DNA of 60,411 nucleotides from Nitrospirota bacterium. GTDB lineage: Bacteria; Nitrospirota; Thermodesulfovibrionia; Thermodesulfovibrionales; UBA6898. Location of the stretch: the NCBI GenBank assembly GCA_016215155.1, contig JACRLQ010000023.1, positions 1 through 60,411 on the forward strand, read 5' to 3'. The notes under the pieces are model-generated. The model was not told the origin of the DNA and made no database searches. It saw only the letters and a list, made by a program, of their open reading frames with translations. How positions within the stretch are numbered: the first letter of the stretch is position 1; every line of letters starts with the position of its first letter. A program made the translations under genes and the position numbers. Of this stretch, positions 59,774 through 60,411 are shown piece by piece.

Positions 59774-60411
59774 CTATTTAAGTGTAAGCATGTAGTCCGC
59801 TAACTGCTCGATGTCCGCATCGGGCGCTTCGACCTTCGGCATGGCGGAGTTTTTTACATAATCGTCGGGGTCCTTGAAATGGCCGATAAGCCACTGCCGG
59901 TCTCTTCGATTACCCACTTTTGTCAAATCCGGCCCGGAAGTGCCGCCGATACCGTTGATCGCGTGACATGACGCGCAGCCCAAAGACTGGTATAGCCTCT
60001 GACCTTCCGTGAGGTCTTTGCCTGAAACCCCGGCTGCCGCCGCCAGAATCGGCTTTGGAGGCCAGTCATTGGTATCGACCTTTGAGGTCCAGTCGAGAAA
60101 GGTGATCAGGTCGTCAGCCTCGTCTGAGCGTATCCCGAGTTTCGGCATAGAGGCATTTGGGTTGACCGCCTTTGGGTCCATCAGGAATTTCTTGAGGTAA
60201 TCCTTCGGTTTCTTTTCGGTGATCTTGCCCAGTTCAGGCGCGAAATACGACCCGTTTCCAAGTATCGTATGACAGCCGATGCAGTCATATTTCTGCCACA
60301 TCATTTTTCCGGAGTTCACCTTTTCAGTGACCTCCGGCGCCCTGCCGTCGAGTTTCCCCATCGTGTCGTACGTCAGTCCCAGGAAGATCACGAAGAAAAA
60401 AAGACTCCCGT
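59774..60411 (-). CDS. norC: Diheme NorC-type cytochrome c (5' end outside window)
   Basis: The frame is open to the window edge; codons before GTG 60391 encode GSLFFFVIFLGL, the N-terminal TM anchor, so the true start is beyond 60411. First domain: CIGCHTILGNGSYFAPELG, a classic NorC heme site. Second domain (~residues 120-205): a further class I cytochrome c with CASCHAINGIGG. Usual NorC is monoheme and ~150 residues; this one carries an added cytochrome domain. It donates electrons to NorB. Confidence 0.92.
   Translation of the reverse strand, partial: GSLFFFVIFLGLTYDTMGKLDGRAPEVTEKVNSGKMMWQKYDCIGCHTILGNGSYFAPELGKITEKKPKDYLKKFLMDPKAVNPNASMPKLGIRSDEADDLITFLDWTSKVDTNDWPPKPILAAAAGVSGKDLTEGQRLYQSLGCASCHAINGIGGTSGPDLTKVGNRRDRQWLIGHFKDPDDYVKNSAMPKVEAPDADIEQLADYMLTLK

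Noticed and set aside
58734-59795. 353-codon plus-strand frame opposite norB
   Set aside because: Antisense shadow of norB, which has complete family motifs.

Overview
The window reads as ordinary chromosome from a diderm, respiring, anaerobic or facultative bacterium. OmpA-type protein, lipobox lipoproteins, outer-membrane barrels and periplasmic multiheme cytochromes show the diderm envelope. GatCAB amidotransferase, an adjacent UbiA/UbiX pair and an NrfCD-multiheme module fit Nitrospirota or a deltaproteobacterial-type lineage; this is inference, because no rRNA is present. Gene order is mostly housekeeping, broken by secreted or surface genes and one accessory locus.

Layout. 1-4,800: end of a G/K-rich repeat protein, a Lys-rich desulforedoxin-like protein, tRNA-Ser(GGA), gatB-gatA, two intergenic palindromic repeats and a YqeY-like gene. 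4,800-9,900: transketolase with an SspB-like gene, then an operon made of a DUF1573/diheme cytochrome with an in-frame TGA (probable selenocysteine), ubiA and ubiX, and a small Cys-rich protein. 9,900-17,500: cold-shock protein, a secreted seven-bladed propeller/beta-helix protein, a bifunctional penicillin-binding protein, a PpiC lipoprotein and hemL. 17,500-21,800: an 11-heme cytochrome, a tetraheme cytochrome, an NrfC-like Fe-S protein, an NrfD-like membrane subunit and two AtpZ/AtpI-like proteins. 21,800-26,400: OmpA, an Ig-like lipoprotein, a PHP phosphoesterase, two tandem 6-Cys secreted paralogues and a gene-poor, palindrome-rich stretch.

26,444-41,237 is the accessory highlight. A giant surface protein (IPT/TIG and DUF11 repeats, C-terminal gingipain-like C25 domain, split by a frameshift inside the repeats) is followed in the same direction by a compact RiPP-type locus: PqqD-like carrier, radical SAM/SPASM enzyme, a 51-residue Cys-containing precursor peptide, an HPr-kinase-like enzyme and a Ser/His signal-peptidase-like protease. 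An EmrB-type exporter lies just beyond.

42,900-52,600 is mostly minus-strand housekeeping: rpoD, dapB, yacG, a HepT-like membrane protein, a NusG-II protein, apbE, a short uvrA, tadA, nadA and a lytic transglycosylase, with a rubredoxin gene on the plus strand. 52,800-60,411 is a copper/nitrogen-oxide respiration region: Sco1, a cytochrome c/binding-protein fusion, a NosL/outer-membrane-barrel fusion, a NapH-type Fe-S membrane protein, NorB and a diheme NorC cut by the window edge. The two strongest leads are the candidate selenoprotein at 7,397-8,074, with a SECIS-like hairpin, and the RiPP locus at 38,292-41,237 whose precursor ends in serine beside an HprK-like kinase.
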